Source of the DNA: Nostoc sp. FACHB-892
GTDB lineage: Bacteria > Cyanobacteriota > Cyanobacteriia > Cyanobacteriales > Nostocaceae
NCBI RefSeq assembly: GCF_014698795.1
Contig: NZ_JACJTR010000020.1
Location: forward strand, 62,001-126,000
Length of the DNA stretch: 64,000 nucleotides
Direction: 5' to 3'
Part shown: piece after piece, positions 25,388 to 35,171 of the stretch
Layout of the letters: every line of letters begins with the position of its first letter
Position numbering within the stretch: the first letter of the stretch is position 1
Notes under the pieces: model-generated
The model's database searches: none
The model's input: the letters and a program-made list of their open reading frames with translations, nothing else
Told to the model about the DNA's origin: nothing
Program-made: the position numbers and the translations under genes

Positions 25388-25484
25388 TGTTACCTTGGTA
25401 TAAACTTAATCTTTAAAATTTATTTTTCTCTGCTTTTCCCGTACTTTATCTACATTCTATCATTTGTTTCCTAGCTAAATAAAA

Positions 25485-25509
25485 GCCCTGAGATATATTT
25501 CTTCAGGGC
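25485..25509 (-). terminator. Intrinsic terminator of the str operon
   Basis: On the minus strand GCCCTGA pairs with TCAGGGC around an 11-base loop and is followed by TTTTATTT. It begins about 70 bp after the rpsJ stop. Confidence 0.9.
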
Positions 25510-25578
25510 CATGTAAAAATTCATACTAATATCATTTGTCTTTTGTCCTTTGTTAATGACTAATGACCAATGACTAAA

Positions 25579-25896
25579 TTAAAGTTTAACTTCGATATCC
25601 ACACCCGATGGTAGATCCAATTTCATCAGGGCATCAATAGTCTTAGAAGAAGGCTGATAAATGTCAATAATCCGGCGATGAGTACGAGTTTCAAAATGTT
25701 CTCGTGAATCTTTATCTACGTGAGGTGATCGCAGTACACAATAGATCCGGCGTTTTGTTGGTAAAGGAATTGGGCCTACGGCTGTAGCATTGGTGCGGTT
25801 AGCTGTGTCTACAATCTTCTCGCAAGATGTGTCTAATAAGCGTCGGTCAAAAGCCTGTAAGCGAATTCTAATTTTTTGCTGCTGTAGAGTTGCCAT
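25579..25896 (-). CDS. rpsJ: 30S ribosomal protein S10
   Basis: 105 residues. [20 protein letters not shown] at the start and [29 protein letters not shown] in the middle (for example [19 protein letters not shown]) identify S10, which lies in the 30S head and also serves as NusE in transcription antitermination. It is the last gene of the str operon here, after tuf, an arrangement usual in cyanobacteria. A 180-bp spacer with a hairpin separates it from tuf. Confidence 0.98.
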   Translation of the reverse strand: MATLQQQKIRIRLQAFDRRLLDTSCEKIVDTANRTNATAVGPIPLPTKRRIYCVLRSPHVDKDSREHFETRTHRRIIDIYQPSSKTIDALMKLDLPSGVDIEVKL

Positions 25897-26022
25897 CTTT
25901 AATTGTCCAGGTTCTGCGTAATTAAGGGAGTATTTACAGGTTAAAGGTTACAGGGTAAAGGTTACAGAAAACTATTACTTGTCCCCTGTAACCTATTACC
26001 TTATTTATGGAGGGAAGAGAAA

Positions 26023-26054
26023 GGAGCAGAGAGGCATTATACCATCTCTGCTCC
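26023..26054 (-). terminator. Hairpin 3' of tuf
   Basis: GGAGCAGAGA (26023-26032) and TCTCTGCTCC (26045-26054) are perfect 10-bp inverted copies, starting 21 bp after the tuf stop. On the minus strand TTTCTCTT follows, a weak T-rich tail. It could attenuate or process the tuf-rpsJ transcript. Confidence 0.65.
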
Positions 26055-26075
26055 TTTGTTATGAGCGAAAAGGTG

Positions 26076-27305
26076 CTATTTGAGAATTTTGGAGACGACA
26101 CCAGCACCGATGGTGCGACCACCTTCGCGGATAGCGAAGCGCATTCCTTGTTCAATAGCGATCGCGTTGATCAATTCTACTGTCATCTTGATGCGATCGC
26201 CTGGCATCACCATTTCTACTTCTTTGCCTTCATCGGAGGTGTAGGCTTTGATAGTACCAGTTACATCGGTTGTCCGTACATAGAACTGGGGACGGTAGCC
26301 AGCGAAAAATGGAGTCTTACGACCACCTTCTTTCTCTGTTAGGACGTATACTTCACCTTCAAATTCCATGTGAGGTTTAATTGAACCTGGTTTGGCGATT
26401 ACCATACCCCGTTCAATATCAGCCTTCTGGATACCCCGGAGTAGTACGCCAGCATTATCTCCAGCCATACCTTGTTCCAGACTCTTCTTGAACATCTCAA
26501 TACCAGTTACGGTAGTGGCGCGAGTATCTCTGATACCCACTAGTTCAACGTTATCGCCAACTTTGACAACACCCCGTTCAATCCGACCGGTGGCAACAGT
26601 ACCACGACCTGTAATTGAGAATACGTCTTCTACAGCCATCAGGAAGGGCTTATCAACATCCCGCTCAGGAGTGGGGATAAAAGAATCCACAGCGTCCATC
26701 AATTCGTAGATTTTATCTACCCAAGGATTTTCGCCTTTTTTGGTCTTAGGATTCTTGGTCATTGCTTCAAGAGCTTGCAGACCAGAGCCTTTGATAATGG
26801 GGATATCATCGCCAGGGAAATCATAGCTACTTAATAGTTCTCTAAGTTCTAGTTCAACTAGTTCTAAGAGTTCTGGGTCATCCATCAAGTCTTCTTTGTT
26901 CAAGAATACAACTAGACTGGGAACGCCCACTTGTTTTGCTAACAGAATATGTTCGCGGGTTTGGGGCATAGGACCATCGGTAGCAGCTACTACGAGGATA
27001 CCTCCATCCATCTGAGCAGCCCCGGTGATCATGTTCTTCACATAGTCAGCGTGTCCAGGACAGTCTACGTGAGCATAGTGCCGATTTTCGGTTTCATACT
27101 CAACGTGAGCAGTGTTGATGGTAATACCCCGTGCCTTTTCTTCTGGCGCGTTATCGATTTGATCGTAGCCCTTAGCTGTAGCTTGACCAAGAGCTGCCAA
27201 GGTCAAGGTGATAGCTGCTGTTAACGTGGTTTTACCGTGGTCAACGTGGCCAATAGTACCGATATTGATGTGGGGTTTATTTCTTTCAAACTTTGCGCGT
27301 GCCAT
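26076..27305 (-). CDS. tuf: Elongation factor Tu
   Basis: 409 residues. GTPase motifs [23 protein letters not shown] and NKEDLMDD are present, followed by the two beta-barrel domains ([15 protein letters not shown], then [14 protein letters not shown]). The ten-residue insert around [21 protein letters not shown] (part: [18 protein letters not shown]) is typical of cyanobacterial and plastid EF-Tu. It brings aminoacyl-tRNA to the ribosome. It follows fusA by 23 bp on the same strand. Confidence 0.98.
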   Translation of the reverse strand: MARAKFERNKPHINIGTIGHVDHGKTTLTAAITLTLAALGQATAKGYDQIDNAPEEKARGITINTAHVEYETENRHYAHVDCPGHADYVKNMITGAAQMDGGILVVAATDGPMPQTREHILLAKQVGVPSLVVFLNKEDLMDDPELLELVELELRELLSSYDFPGDDIPIIKGSGLQALEAMTKNPKTKKGENPWVDKIYELMDAVDSFIPTPERDVDKPFLMAVEDVFSITGRGTVATGRIERGVVKVGDNVELVGIRDTRATTVTGIEMFKKSLEQGMAGDNAGVLLRGIQKADIERGMVIAKPGSIKPHMEFEGEVYVLTEKEGGRKTPFFAGYRPQFYVRTTDVTGTIKAYTSDEGKEVEMVMPGDRIKMTVELINAIAIEQGMRFAIREGGRTIGAGVVSKILK

Positions 27306-27328
27306 GAATGCTCATTTCCTTATTTTAA

Positions 27329-29407
27329 CTAAGCGTTCCCTTTGCTTTTTGCAATGATAGTTTCAGCTACGCTGCGAGGCACCTCTTCGTAGTGGCTGAA
27401 CTCCATCGTGAAGATACCCCGACCTTGCGTTTTTGATCGGATATCAGTGGCGTAGCCAAACATGGTCGCCAGTGGAACTTTGGATGCGACCTTAGCAAGT
27501 CCCTGTTCGGTGCTTTGGCTTTCAATCTGCCCTCGGCGGGCGATGAGGTCGCCAATGACGTTCCCGATATAGTCTTCAGGAACTTCAACCTCAACTTTCA
27601 TCATAGGTTCTAAGATGACAGGTGAAGCTTTCAATACAGCTTCTTTCATCGCCATTGAGCCAGCGATTTTGAAAGCCATTTCCGAAGAGTCTACATCGTG
27701 ATATGACCCATCAATTAGCGTGGCTTTAACGTCAATCAAGGGATATCCAGCTAGAACACCGGATTCACAGCTTTCTTTCATTCCTTGTTCTGCGGGGCCA
27801 ACGTACTCTTTAGGTACTGAACCACCGGCAATTTTGGAGACGAATTCAAAGCCAGTACCGGGATCTCCAGGCTCCAAATTGATCACAACGTGACCGTATT
27901 GACCTTTACCACCACTTTGGCGGATGAATTTGCCCTCAACTTTGTTCACGGCTTTCCGAATTGTTTCTCGGTAAGCTACTTGAGGCGCACCTACATTCGC
28001 TTCCACCTTGAATTCTCGTAACATTCGGTCTACTAGAATTTCTAGGTGTAACTCTCCCATCCCCGCGATCACGGTTTGGTTTGTTTCCGGATCGACGCGG
28101 ACACGGAAGGTGGGGTCTTCTTCTGAGAGAGATTGCAGAGCCTTGGACAGCTTGTCCATGTCGTTCTTGGTTTTGGGTTCTACCGCCACCGAGATCACAG
28201 GCTCAGGAATGAATAGGGATTCCAGAATTACTGGTGATCCATCATCACAGAGCGTATCACCTGTCAAGGTGTCTTTTAATCCAAGAGCTGCTCCTAAATC
28301 ACCCGCCCGCAGTTCGTCAACATCTTGCCGATCGTCTGCTTTCATTAGAACTAAGCGGGAAATCCGTTCTTTTTTATTCTTACTAGCGTTGAGAACGTAG
28401 CTGCCCTTTTTCAGGACACCAGAATAAACGCGAACAAATGTCAGGCGACCATAAGGGTCAGCCATAATCTTGAATGCCAGAGCTGCTAGGGGTTCGTTGT
28501 CATCAGCCCGCCGCTCAACAGTATCACCATTGGGCAGTAAGCCTTGAATTGGCGGTACTTCACTTGGCGCTGGCAGATAATCTACAACAGCATCCAGCAT
28601 CAACTGCACGCCTTTGTTTTTAAATGCTGAACCGCAAAGTACTGGTACAATCGTCCCCGCAATTGTACCTTTACGCAGGGCAGTCCGAACTTCCTCTTCT
28701 GTAAGTTCTTCGCCCTCGAAGTACTTAGTCATCAGAGCATCATCGGTTTCTGCTGCGGCTTCTATTAGCTTGGTGCGGAATTCGTCTACCTGGGCTTGTA
28801 ATTCTTCCGGAATATCCGTTTCTTGGATATCAGTACCTTGGTCATTGGCGTAAATATACGCACGTTGCCGTACTAGGTCAACAATACCTTGGAAGTCGTT
28901 TTCACTACCAATTGGTAGTTGAATAGCGATCGCATTCGCCCGTAAGCGATCGCGTATTTGATCGTGAACTTTATAAAAGTTCGCTCCGGTGCGATCCATC
29001 TTGTTGATAAAGGCTATCCGAGGAACTTTGTAGCGTTCTGCTTGCCGCCACACTGTCTCAGACTGCGGTTGCACGCCGCCCACAGAACAAAATACTGCGA
29101 TTACACCATCCAACACGCGCATGGAACGCTCAACTTCAATTGTGAAGTCTACGTGACCCGGAGTATCGATAATGTTTATTTGATGATCTTTCCAACTGGT
29201 ACTGATAGCAGCAGCAGTAATCGTAATTCCCCGCTCCCGCTCCTGATCCATCCAGTCTGTGACGGCAGTTCCTTCATGAACTTCGCCAATTTTATGAATT
29301 ATCCCAGAGTAAAATAATATTCTCTCTGTTGTTGTTGTTTTGCCCGCATCTATATGCGCCGCAATACCAATGTTGCGTACTTTCTCTAGCGGGATCGTGC
29401 GTGCCAC
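27329..29407 (-). CDS. fusA: Elongation factor G
   Basis: 692 residues. GTPase motifs [24 protein letters not shown] and NKMDRTGA are followed by domains II-V, including the [14 protein letters not shown] domain IV strand. It drives translocation on the ribosome. The length is normal. It lies between rpsG (137 bp upstream) and tuf (23 bp downstream) in the str operon. I see no sign that it is a fusidic-acid-resistance or duplicate form. Confidence 0.98.
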   Translation of the reverse strand: MARTIPLEKVRNIGIAAHIDAGKTTTTERILFYSGIIHKIGEVHEGTAVTDWMDQERERGITITAAAISTSWKDHQINIIDTPGHVDFTIEVERSMRVLDGVIAVFCSVGGVQPQSETVWRQAERYKVPRIAFINKMDRTGANFYKVHDQIRDRLRANAIAIQLPIGSENDFQGIVDLVRQRAYIYANDQGTDIQETDIPEELQAQVDEFRTKLIEAAAETDDALMTKYFEGEELTEEEVRTALRKGTIAGTIVPVLCGSAFKNKGVQLMLDAVVDYLPAPSEVPPIQGLLPNGDTVERRADDNEPLAALAFKIMADPYGRLTFVRVYSGVLKKGSYVLNASKNKKERISRLVLMKADDRQDVDELRAGDLGAALGLKDTLTGDTLCDDGSPVILESLFIPEPVISVAVEPKTKNDMDKLSKALQSLSEEDPTFRVRVDPETNQTVIAGMGELHLEILVDRMLREFKVEANVGAPQVAYRETIRKAVNKVEGKFIRQSGGKGQYGHVVINLEPGDPGTGFEFVSKIAGGSVPKEYVGPAEQGMKESCESGVLAGYPLIDVKATLIDGSYHDVDSSEMAFKIAGSMAMKEAVLKASPVILEPMMKVEVEVPEDYIGNVIGDLIARRGQIESQSTEQGLAKVASKVPLATMFGYATDIRSKTQGRGIFTMEFSHYEEVPRSVAETIIAKSKGNA

Positions 29408-29504
29408 AGCTACCTCCTATAGTTTTTGCCTCATGATATCTTGTATATTACTCTTTGTTAAGATTCTATACTTTTAGGGAAAACCGTCTTTTTTGTAAAT
29501 CTTA

Positions 29505-29535
29505 CGATATACCGCTTCAGCAACGCGATATATCG
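29505..29535 (-). promoter_or_regulatory. Hairpin directly after rpsG
   Basis: CGATATA (29505-29511) pairs with TATATCG (29529-29535) and continues inward as CGC/GCG after one mismatch. It begins 9 bp after the rpsG stop. There is no T-run on the minus strand, so a processing or stabilising role is more likely than termination. Confidence 0.5.
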
Positions 29536-29544
29536 CTTTTTTAC

Positions 29545-30015
29545 TTAATAACGATAGTGTGCAAATGCTTTGTTAGCTTCCGCCATCCGGTGCGTTTCTT
29601 CGCGTTTCCGAATTGCATTGCCAGTTTCATTGGCAGCATCCATTAACTCATTTGCCAGTTTGCTTGCCATTGTCCGGCCTGGTCTCGACCGAGAATATTG
29701 CACTAACCAACGCAGTGCTAGGGTAGTACCGCGTTCTGTACGCACTTCCATTGGTACTTGGTAGGTTGCTCCACCTACTCGCCGAGCTTTTACTTCTACT
29801 AAAGGCGTGGCATTTCGCACTGCTCTTTCAAAGGTTTCTAAAGCACCAGCACCAGTGCGTTCTTCAATAGTTTTCAACGCTTCATAAACAATCCGTGCGG
29901 CAAGTGATTTTTTGCCATGACGCATGATCCGCCTGATAATCATGCTCACAAGGCGACTGTTATATACGGAGTCAGACGGAACTGGGCGCCTTTGAATAAC
30001 ACCACGACGAGACAT
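29545..30015 (-). CDS. rpsG: 30S ribosomal protein S7
   Basis: 156 residues. [20 protein letters not shown] and the [21 protein letters not shown] helix, then [12 protein letters not shown], are diagnostic of S7, an assembly protein of the 30S head that can bind its own mRNA in other bacteria. The length is normal. It is separated from rpsL by an unusually long 528-bp structured spacer. Confidence 0.98.
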   Translation of the reverse strand: MSRRGVIQRRPVPSDSVYNSRLVSMIIRRIMRHGKKSLAARIVYEALKTIEERTGAGALETFERAVRNATPLVEVKARRVGGATYQVPMEVRTERGTTLALRWLVQYSRSRPGRTMASKLANELMDAANETGNAIRKREETHRMAEANKAFAHYRY

Positions 30016-30543
30016 ACTTCACCTTTAATTCGGAATTGGCAACGAAATTATATGCTATCAGACACCGGAAAGTAAAAGCTGTGGAACCCAACCCTCAGAC
30101 TTTCTCAATTTTGTTTTTGACTGTTGCAGCAAGACTGACCTATTTGACTGCCAGTTTTGGATTAGAGTTTTTGGTAGATGTTCCGACCACAAGGATTGGA
30201 AAAAATCAAAAGTCTATAAGCCTCATCCCCTTGTGGGTTCGACCAATCCAAAATTGCAAATCTAATAATCTAAAATTCATTGACTTGCTACCTGCAATTA
30301 AATACTCAAGGCGATAATATTCTAAACCTCAATGTCCAGATTAGAATTTTGCTGTGGATTACAGCGTTATCCTCAGAACTTCTACACTTGCTCGCTTAGT
30401 GTAGGTGTAGTTTGCTTAATTTTTTTAACAGACTTGAGCAGTTTTTATCACTGCTCTTAGAACACAGACCCTGATAGCTTTTTGTACTTCGGCACTTCTC
30501 AGGTAGACGATTAATCGTGTTGGGTTCGATTAATCGTCTAATC
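30016..30543. other. Long structured rpsL-rpsG spacer
   Basis: Apparent plus-strand frames here lack protein character. Perfect stems include CTACACT/AGTGTAG (30382-30404), GAGCAGT/ACTGCTC (30436-30456) and the 14-bp stem at 30504-30540. CCACAAGG/CCTTGTGG (30187-30236) competes with GGATTGG/CCAATCC (30193-30249), since both use 30193-30194. Confidence 0.6.
30504..30540 (-). promoter_or_regulatory. 14-bp perfect hairpin directly after rpsL
   Basis: TAGACGATTAATCG (30504-30517) is perfectly inverted at 30527-30540 with a nine-base loop. It begins 3 bp after the rpsL stop. No T-run follows on the minus strand. It may set the rpsL mRNA 3' end or regulate read-through into rpsG. Confidence 0.6.
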
Positions 30544-30927
30544 CTATTTTTTCGCTTCTTTCGGACGCTTGGTTCCATATTTGGAACGTCCTTGTTTGCG
30601 GTCTTTGACTCCGGCTGTATCTAGGGTGCCACGGATAATGTGGTATCTCACGCCTGGTAGATCCTTTACCCGACCGCCACGAATCATTACAACTGAGTGT
30701 TCTTGTAAGTTGTGACCAATACCTGGAATATAAGCTGTGACTTCAAATCCAGAGGTAAGCCTGACTCTTGCTACTTTACGTAGAGCTGAGTTAGGCTTTT
30801 TTGGTGTGGTCGTGTATACTCTGGTACAAACTCCCCGACGTTGGGGGCATTGTTTCAGAGCCGGGGACTTGGTTTTCTGACGCGCTTGTTCGCGCTCGTT
30901 ACGTATTAGCTGCTGTATTGTTGGCAT
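30544..30927 (-). CDS. rpsL: 30S ribosomal protein S12
   Basis: 127 residues. [40 protein letters not shown] and [20 protein letters not shown] identify S12, a decoding-centre protein. Lys at the PKKPNS position is the wild-type, streptomycin-sensitive state. It is the first gene of the str operon on the minus strand. The operon promoter should lie in 30928-31077, a short AT-rich gap before the Fe-S carrier gene. Confidence 0.98.
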   Translation of the reverse strand: MPTIQQLIRNEREQARQKTKSPALKQCPQRRGVCTRVYTTTPKKPNSALRKVARVRLTSGFEVTAYIPGIGHNLQEHSVVMIRGGRVKDLPGVRYHIIRGTLDTAGVKDRKQGRSKYGTKRPKEAKK

Positions 30928-31077
30928 GAGTTACAGCGCGTAAAGCTGCTTATATGTCTAAGTTTTAACAAATCCTAATTATATCTTTTTTTATGGTTTT
31001 ATGTCAATTGTTATTTTTCCCTAATCATTGGTCATTTTTCTTTTATTATTTATTGGCAAACGATCGCTAATTAAGGA

Positions 31078-31407
31078 CTATTGACTAGTTGTAGAGAATG
31101 AATTACCACAACCACAGGTTGCCATCGCTTGCGGGTTGTCGAAGCGAAAACCACCACCCATTAAGTCTTCTGAATAATCCACCCTCAACCCGTTGAGGTA
31201 ATTTAAGCTACCAACATCTATAACTACTTTAATTTCATCCAAGTCGAAAACTTGGTCGCCAACTTTTATTGCTTCATCGAAGGACATATCATAAAATAAC
31301 CCGGAACAACCACCTGGTTTGACTGCCAATCGAAACAACACATTTGCCTGCTGCTTGGACTTTATTCGTCCAATTTCACTGGCGGCTGCTTGACTCAGAT
31401 GAATCAT
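31078..31407 (-). CDS. A-type Fe-S carrier (IscA/SufA family)
   Basis: 109 residues from the ATG at 31407 (MIHLSQAAASEIGR); the TTG at 31425 would add 6 residues and is unlikely. The three conserved cysteines are present in GGCSG and CGCG near the C-terminus (TCGCGNSFS). These proteins hold and deliver Fe-S clusters. The VKPGGCSGLFYDMSFDEA segment is typical of cyanobacterial members. No other suf or isc gene is nearby. Whether it is SufA, IscA or ErpA-like is unresolved. Confidence 0.93.
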   Translation of the reverse strand: MIHLSQAAASEIGRIKSKQQANVLFRLAVKPGGCSGLFYDMSFDEAIKVGDQVFDLDEIKVVIDVGSLNYLNGLRVDYSEDLMGGGFRFDNPQAMATCGCGNSFSTTSQ

Positions 31408-31635
31408 GGAACTCGTTTTTTGCAATTAAATACCCCATCTTCATTTTACAGACAGATGGGTTAACTCTCGCTTCTCAAATATTCCAGATTATCCAAATTA
31501 TGAGCGCGATCGCTATTACTACATTTATAGCACAATGTGCTTCAGTCCCTACCTTAACTAGGTGGGGACTTCTGGGGTGCGGTGTTCACCAAAGGCGGTT
31601 TGCACAAAAATGTATTAAGTTTTTAAATTAGAGCT

Positions 31636-32055
31636 TTAATCCTTAGTACGGGCATAGTCATCTTGGTAGCGGATAATGTCATCCTCTCCCAAGTATTCGC
31701 CATTTTGCACTTCAATTAACACCAAGGGGATCACACCAGGGTTCTCTAAACGATGAGATGTACATTGGGGTACATAGGTTGATTCATTATTGCTCAGTAG
31801 CACTTCTTTCTCGCCACAAGTTACCCTAGCTGTACCAGATACGACAATCCAATGTTCACTGCGGTGGTGGTGCATTTGTAGACTGAGGCGGTGTCCGGGC
31901 TTAACTTCGATGCGTTTGATTTTGTATCCGCGCCCTTCTTCTAAAACTGTAAAAGCACCCCAAGGACGTAATTCAGTTGCAGCAACGCCTCTGGAAGTAA
32001 TGCTTGGGGGTATGTGTAGAGTTTCAGTCTGTGTAGTTTCTTGATATCGAGCCAT
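31636..32055 (-). CDS. Cupin protein of the mannose-6-phosphate isomerase type II C-terminal family
   Basis: 139 residues from the ATG at 32055 (MARYQETTQTETLH). A GAGG ribosome site five bases upstream favours it over the ATG at 32076. ELRPWGAFTVLEEGRGYKIK, PGHRLSLQMHHHRSEHWIVV and the SHRLENPG block are the cupin core of the type II isomerase/GDP-mannose pyrophosphorylase C-terminus, with the metal-binding His residues. Here it is a stand-alone cupin, so sugar-phosphate isomerase activity is plausible but not certain. Transcribed alone. Confidence 0.9.
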   Translation of the reverse strand: MARYQETTQTETLHIPPSITSRGVAATELRPWGAFTVLEEGRGYKIKRIEVKPGHRLSLQMHHHRSEHWIVVSGTARVTCGEKEVLLSNNESTYVPQCTSHRLENPGVIPLVLIEVQNGEYLGEDDIIRYQDDYARTKD

Positions 32056-32371
32056 CGTTACCTCATTTGGAGACATAACAAACCGTTAATACTCTTAAAC
32101 TATTGATCAAAAATCTGGCGCTATCTTGCAACGTTAGAAATCAGCAATTTTGTCGCACCTTGATAAACATAGCAAAATCAAATGCGACGGTGTAAATCAT
32201 CACTACTAAAACTCTTGATCTACACTAAGTCTTTATCAAGCAAAATGACAGCTTATTCTAAACTTTAAAAAAATGGGGCATTGGGAATTGCTGATTAAGA
32301 GACTTTTTCACTTCCCAATACTTCGGTTGCCCTCAGTATAAGTTCCCCATTCCTTACTTCCTACTACCTCA
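32056..32371. other. Intergenic region, nothing distinctive
   Basis: 316 bp between the cupin gene and the glycosidase gene, containing the cupin promoter and a few short palindromes. No gene seen. Confidence 0.5.
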
Positions 32372-34405
32372 TTATCGTGGTTTCAGGAAAATACCAATTC
32401 CATTATGAACACGAGCCGCGGTATTAGGCGATCGGTCGAGTAGCTGTCCTCCTAAATAAAGGCTAGTAGAACTACCACCGTCCAAATTTAGGGCATCCAC
32501 ACAGCCCATCTGTTGCATCAATTGGGCGTGTTCTGCCAAATTAGGTCCATAACCGCCTGCACGATTATGCACAGCAGTAATCATCAATGTGCCTGTTGCT
32601 GTTGTGCAAATACCGCTACGAGTAGCCTTTTCGGCAATAAAGGCATTGCTGAATTTTTCGCCTTTGGCATCAAGGACAATTTGACGATTTTGGATTAGTA
32701 GTGGGCCAGCTCCGATAATGTGCGGATAACGACTAAAATCGGTGGGAGCAGTGGCGCTAGAAATGCTTACTGCGGTTCCGATAGGTAGCTGTGATGCCGC
32801 ACTAGCAGCATTGGCGCGTAAGGTTAATAGGTAGCCGCCATCCTGGGGAATAGGAACCACCGTCTCACCAACTTTACCTCCTGGTAACTGTTGAGTGACT
32901 TGGTTTTTCTGTATTACTAAAATAATTTCGTTATCCGTCAAAGGCGTATAAGTTGCTCCCCAAGCTGAGGTGTAACGAGCAATCCCACTCTGGACATAAC
33001 CACTATTGAGGAACAGAATTGGTAGGCGCTGGCCATTTGCCGTAATTAAAGTTTCTTCCAAAGTGAGACGACCGAAGTAAAATTGGCCTGAATCATTCCA
33101 AGCGATCGCACCTCGATTAAGAATAGGGCCTGATAACCACTGACCATCCCGACGAATTGCACCCAAAGGCAATTTGTTATTGCGGTTAAAATAACCACCG
33201 TTAATTCCACCTAATGCTAAGTAACGTTGTGCTGTTTGAATTAAGGGAGCAATACCCGCAAGCCCATCAGGACTAGCCCACATGGGTTTCAACGTTAACC
33301 CAAATTTGCGGGGATTAACTTCTAACCAGACCACCGGAAAGCGTTCTGTGCCTAAGTTGACATAGTTCTGTCGCCAGCGCAATCCTGGAGCCCAAGTAAT
33401 ATCTCGTTCTTCTAGAGGATCGGGTCGAATATCGATAATCAGGCGATTGGGGTTAGCTACAGTACTAACTTGAGGCGATAGACCGAAGGGAACGCTCAGA
33501 CTAATAATGGTTCGGTTTTTCACCACCTGCACTTGTTGAATTAGTGGTTCAGGCGCTGGGGCTGGTGCTGGTTCTGTTGGTGTAACTGGTAATAGTTGTT
33601 TGAGCAGGTTTGGCAGCAGTGTTGGTGGTGCTGGTGGCTGGGGGGTATAGCGTTCTATCAAAACGGGATCGGCTATTCCATCCAGGGTAATTGTCCACTC
33701 TCGATTTGGCGGTGCAGTGGGTTTGGGAATTGGCCTGTCTAGATCAGAAGATGGAGTTGGAATTTTTTTAATAACTGACCCTTGCGCAACTTGCCAGGGA
33801 GTTGGACGATCTAAATCGACAAGAATCCGAGCGTGTTGAAAAGGGGCACTCGCATATAGAGGTTCCTGGCTCTGAACAATATTTGTGACTTGAGTTTTTG
33901 GGGTAGCAATCACTAAAATGTTGCCATTGGTTCGGATTTCCCATCCAGATGTTTGAGCAAAATTGCTAATATCCAGATAGCGATATGCTCCTAGTAGCCT
34001 AGTGGTTAAAACCAGTGGCTTTGTCACCGATGAAAACCACTGTATTGGTTGCCTGGCTGAGTTACTACTATTTAAGAAATTTACTCCAATTAATTGCCTA
34101 AATACGCCATCACTGAGATGAGTTGTCATCTGACCACCTTTTCCAGGTCGCTGCAACCAAGTTCCTGGTAAAGTACGCCCATTGAGAGAAATTTGGTTAC
34201 CAGAGGATACTGCGCCTGTTAAAGGAGGCGCAGGTGACTGTGAGATCAGCCTTGGTATTGATTGGGCGTTTTTTGGAGACTCCTGGGCATTGGTAGCACA
34301 GGTAGTAGTTAAGCACAGTAATGTTAAAAGTATTGGTGAGACAGTAGTCCGGAAAAATCTGCGTTCGCCAATCCCTGATTGCCAATAATTAGGTATTTTT
34401 ACCAT
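32372..34405 (-). CDS. Exported phosphodiester glycosidase (NAGPA-type) protein
   Basis: 677 residues. A signal peptide or anchor lies at about 20-40 (SPILLTLLCLTTTCATNAQ). Residues about 70-170 resemble a stalk-type domain (ISLNGRTLPGTWLQRPGKGG, then LLGAYRYLDISNF). A Pro-rich stretch follows at about 255-285. The C-terminal third (INGGYFNRNNKLPLGAIRRD, then MITAVHNRAGGYGPNLAEH and ALNLDGGSSTSLYL) is the phosphodiester glycosidase domain with its DGGGS-like motif. It is probably periplasmic or cell-surface and may act on a capped sugar. Transcribed alone from the 34.4-35.2 kb gap. Confidence 0.88.
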   Translation of the reverse strand: MVKIPNYWQSGIGERRFFRTTVSPILLTLLCLTTTCATNAQESPKNAQSIPRLISQSPAPPLTGAVSSGNQISLNGRTLPGTWLQRPGKGGQMTTHLSDGVFRQLIGVNFLNSSNSARQPIQWFSSVTKPLVLTTRLLGAYRYLDISNFAQTSGWEIRTNGNILVIATPKTQVTNIVQSQEPLYASAPFQHARILVDLDRPTPWQVAQGSVIKKIPTPSSDLDRPIPKPTAPPNREWTITLDGIADPVLIERYTPQPPAPPTLLPNLLKQLLPVTPTEPAPAPAPEPLIQQVQVVKNRTIISLSVPFGLSPQVSTVANPNRLIIDIRPDPLEERDITWAPGLRWRQNYVNLGTERFPVVWLEVNPRKFGLTLKPMWASPDGLAGIAPLIQTAQRYLALGGINGGYFNRNNKLPLGAIRRDGQWLSGPILNRGAIAWNDSGQFYFGRLTLEETLITANGQRLPILFLNSGYVQSGIARYTSAWGATYTPLTDNEIILVIQKNQVTQQLPGGKVGETVVPIPQDGGYLLTLRANAASAASQLPIGTAVSISSATAPTDFSRYPHIIGAGPLLIQNRQIVLDAKGEKFSNAFIAEKATRSGICTTATGTLMITAVHNRAGGYGPNLAEHAQLMQQMGCVDALNLDGGSSTSLYLGGQLLDRSPNTAARVHNGIGIFLKPR

Positions 34406-35171
34406 AATTTACTAGGTACTTTTGAAAACTATTACCTAAGGTATAAACTAACTAATTATTTGGAAATATAAAAAACATGACTTCCTTTATTAAAAAATAT
34501 GTTATTCTATATATTGGCTAGTTATCTCTTTTAAATATAAGAAAAATTTAGACGCTAAAGCCACAGCAATCAAGTGTTTTAACTGGCACTCATTTTAGCT
34601 ACACCATACACGGTAGTTTTGGTAACCAAAACTGGATTAAGATATTCAATCCTGACTGAAGGTTGCTACCGTTGTTACTTCAGTGAGGTTTAGAGTAATA
34701 CATATTGCTACTGGTAAGTAGCACAACTTTAGACAACAACGATATTTGGGAATTGTCAAATGGGTATATATTGTAATACGCTGTTTTTATTGCTGGATCA
34801 GGATGGCTTTAGCTTTAGAAGATAATACAGCATTCAGTTTTAGTTTTGGTTTCAGGTGAGCCGAAATAGGCTCTATGAGTAGCTAGCGTGCATCTGGAAA
34901 AGAGAATTGAGAAAATACTTAGCTTCAAAATATAAAAAAGAAACTGTCAGGGCAAAAATGATGTCTTGGCGGAGGTAACTTGTCTAACACCGCATAAATA
35001 CATAAAAAATACGCAAACATTTTAACACGGGTTAACTAACACAGTAAAACCGAAGTTAAAATTTTTTTTCCCTAAATTTCGGTGCTTATATATTTCTCCA
35101 TCGCTGAATTTAGAAAATTTTTCCCATAACGTAGTGGCAAAATTGGTAACTCAATACTTCAGGAACAGGGT
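34406..35171. other. Divergent region upstream of Fd-GOGAT
   Basis: 766 bp, AT-rich, no gene. It contains a perfect operator-like palindrome at 34615-34633. I searched by eye for the nitrogen-control site GTA-N8-TAC and found no match with correct spacing. Confidence 0.6.
34615..34633. promoter_or_regulatory. Perfect 19-bp palindrome, possible operator
   Basis: AGTTTTGGT and ACCAAAACT flank a single central A. It lies 210 bp upstream of the glycosidase start and about 540 bp upstream of Fd-GOGAT. The regulator is unknown. Confidence 0.4.

Noticed and set aside
26033-26044. TATAAT in the loop of the tuf hairpin on the minus strand as a promoter for rpsJ
   Set aside because: No matching -35 box; it is the loop of a stem, and AT-rich loops give such matches by chance.
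26392-29317. Long frames antisense to tuf and fusA
   Set aside because: Shadows of strongly biased codons in the true genes.
30036-30317. 93-codon plus-strand frame in the str operon spacer
   Set aside because: Antisense to the operon, no protein character.
34406-35171. NtcA site upstream of Fd-GOGAT
   Set aside because: GTA and TAC occur, but with 6 or 11 bases between them rather than 8.
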